From an uncultured Lentisphaeria bacterium (GTDB lineage Bacteria; Verrucomicrobiota; Lentisphaeria; Victivallales; Victivallaceae): a stretch of 15,049 bases of DNA. Position 1 is the first letter of the stretch. Each line of letters begins with the position of its first letter. Of this stretch, positions 14,099-15,049 are shown in pieces. A program made the position numbers and the translations under genes. The stretch spans positions 1 through 15,049 of the forward strand of contig CAIJKT010000404.1 of NCBI GenBank assembly GCA_903821255.1, written 5' to 3'. The notes under the pieces were generated by a model. That model was not told the DNA's origin. It was given only the letters and a program-made list of their open reading frames with translations, and did no database searches.

Positions 14099-15031
14099 AT
14101 GAAAATTGGTATTCCAAAAGAAATTCACGAAGGTGAAAAACGGGTTGCGGCAACTCCGGAAGCCGCCGAACAGATAATCAAGCTTGGATTTTCCATGGCG
14201 ATTGAAAGCGGTGCCGGCGCCGGCGCCAATATCTCTGATGAGGCATACCGGGAAGTCGGCGTGGAAATCGTCAGCGATGTCAAAGCCCTGTGGAAAAATT
14301 CCGACATCATCATCAAGGTCAGAGCGCCGGAGCGTCATCCGGAACTGGCGACCGATGAAATCGAAATGCTGGAGGAAGGCGCAAATCTGATCAGCTTTAT
14401 CTGGCCCGCGCAGAATGCGGATTTAATGAAAAAACTGGCGGACAGAAAAGTCACGGTACTGGCAATGGACAGCGTGCCGCGAATCTCGCGTGCGCAGAAA
14501 CTGGATGCGTTGAGCTCCATGGCCAATATCGCCGGCTACCGCGCCATTATTGAGGCCGCTCAGCACTTCGGCCGTTTCTTTACCGGACAGATCACGGCGG
14601 CAGGTAAAATCCCGCCGGCGAAAGTCCTGGTGATCGGCGCCGGCGTTGCCGGTCTGGCCGCCATCGGCGTCGCCAAATCAATGGGCGCGATTGTCCGGGC
14701 ATTCGACACCCGGCCTCAGGTGAAAGAGCAGATTGAGAGCATGGACGCCGAATTCCTGCTGCTGGACTTCAAAGAAGACGGCGCGGGTGCCGGCGGTTAC
14801 GCCAAAACCATGTCCAAAGAATTTATTGAAGCTGAAATGGCATTGTTCGCCAGACAGGCGATGGAAGTGGATATTATCGTCACCACCGCGCTGATCCCCG
14901 GCAAACCCGCGCCGGAACTGATCACCAAAGGAATGGTTGAATCCATGAAACCGGGCAGCGTGATCGTTGACCTGGCGGCGGAACAGGGCGGCAACTGCGC
15001 TCTGACTGAAATGGATAAAGTGGTGGTCTAG
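14099..15031 (+). CDS. pntAA: NAD(P) transhydrogenase alpha subunit part 1 (PntAA), interrupted by an in-frame TAG
   Basis: NAD(H)-binding domain I of the proton-translocating transhydrogenase, which exchanges hydride between NADH and NADP at the membrane. The ATG at 14099 begins MKIGIPKEIHEGEKRVAATP, the normal family start; in-frame codons back to 14018 are untranslated leader. Diagnostic blocks are MDSVPRISRAQKLDALSS (123-140), AGYRAI, the Rossmann loop VIGAGVAGLAAIG (178-190), FDTR (202-205) and TTALIPGKPAPELIT (262-276), DLAAEQGGNCALTE (291-304). This resembles PntAA more than alanine dehydrogenase. Codon 311 is TAG, about 70 residues short of the family length, yet the next six codons read PGVTII, which continues the family alignment (K-V-V-x-x-G-V-x-I-x). 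The gene is thus either mutated, misread at the sequence end, or recoded. The partner subunits would lie beyond the window. Confidence 0.88.
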   Translation: MKIGIPKEIHEGEKRVAATPEAAEQIIKLGFSMAIESGAGAGANISDEAYREVGVEIVSDVKALWKNSDIIIKVRAPERHPELATDEIEMLEEGANLISFIWPAQNADLMKKLADRKVTVLAMDSVPRISRAQKLDALSSMANIAGYRAIIEAAQHFGRFFTGQITAAGKIPPAKVLVIGAGVAGLAAIGVAKSMGAIVRAFDTRPQVKEQIESMDAEFLLLDFKEDGAGAGGYAKTMSKEFIEAEMALFARQAMEVDIIVTTALIPGKPAPELITKGMVESMKPGSVIVDLAAEQGGNCALTEMDKVVV

Positions 15032-15049
15032 CCTGGCGTCACCATTATC

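Noticed and set aside
15029..15031. Genome-wide reassignment of TAG to an amino acid
   Set aside because: rpe ends in TAG at the proper family length, so TAG works as a stop in this genome. A local error or single readthrough event remains possible.

Overview
The window is chromosomal bacterial DNA of roughly 50% G+C, packed with genes, carrying 13 protein genes or gene parts and no rRNA, tRNA, CRISPR array or insertion sequence that I can see. An RNase HIII next to prfB, AraC-type regulators beside small carbohydrate loci, a divergent uroporphyrinogen-decarboxylase-like protein and a two-part transhydrogenase suggest a Gram-negative anaerobe of the PVC group (for example Lentisphaerota). This placement is inference and uncertain. 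All usable stops follow the standard code (TAA, TGA, and one TAG at rpe).

Layout. (1) 1-2541, plus strand: the C-terminal part of peptide chain release factor 2, RNase HIII and aldose 1-epimerase, overlapping or nearly touching, a likely housekeeping operon. (2) 2517-4184, minus strand: a xylose-isomerase-like TIM-barrel protein followed by an AraC-family regulator. (3) 4185-4381: a divergent control region with a near-consensus sigma70 promoter overlapped by TATAGAA/TTCTATA repeats. (4) 4382-8048, plus strand: a tightly coupled catabolic operon of a GntR/FCD regulator, a cytoplasmic Asp-box beta-propeller protein annotated by homology as sialidase-like, KDPG aldolase and 2-keto-3-deoxygluconate kinase. 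(5) 8088-10042: a second AraC regulator divergent from a UroD-superfamily protein, with overlapping promoters, closed by a bidirectional terminator. (6) 10391-12271: a Kup potassium transporter, convergent with ribulose-phosphate 3-epimerase and a PstS-like exported binding protein (12292-13890, minus). (7) 14099-15049: NAD(P) transhydrogenase alpha subunit part 1, with an in-frame amber codon 18 bases before the window ends.

How the genes work together. The central module feeds a 2-keto-3-deoxy sugar acid to pyruvate and glyceraldehyde-3-phosphate (KdgK then Eda). The enzymes that would make KDG (uronate isomerase, reductase, dehydratase, or KduI/KduD) are absent, so either the propeller protein and the divergent TIM-barrel protein supply the keto-deoxy acid by a route not evident from the sequence, or those steps are encoded elsewhere. 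The propeller protein lacks the first arginine of the sialidase triad, so its substrate is open. A CTGTAAA motif recurs in three intergenic regions next to the two AraC genes and may be a shared half-site.
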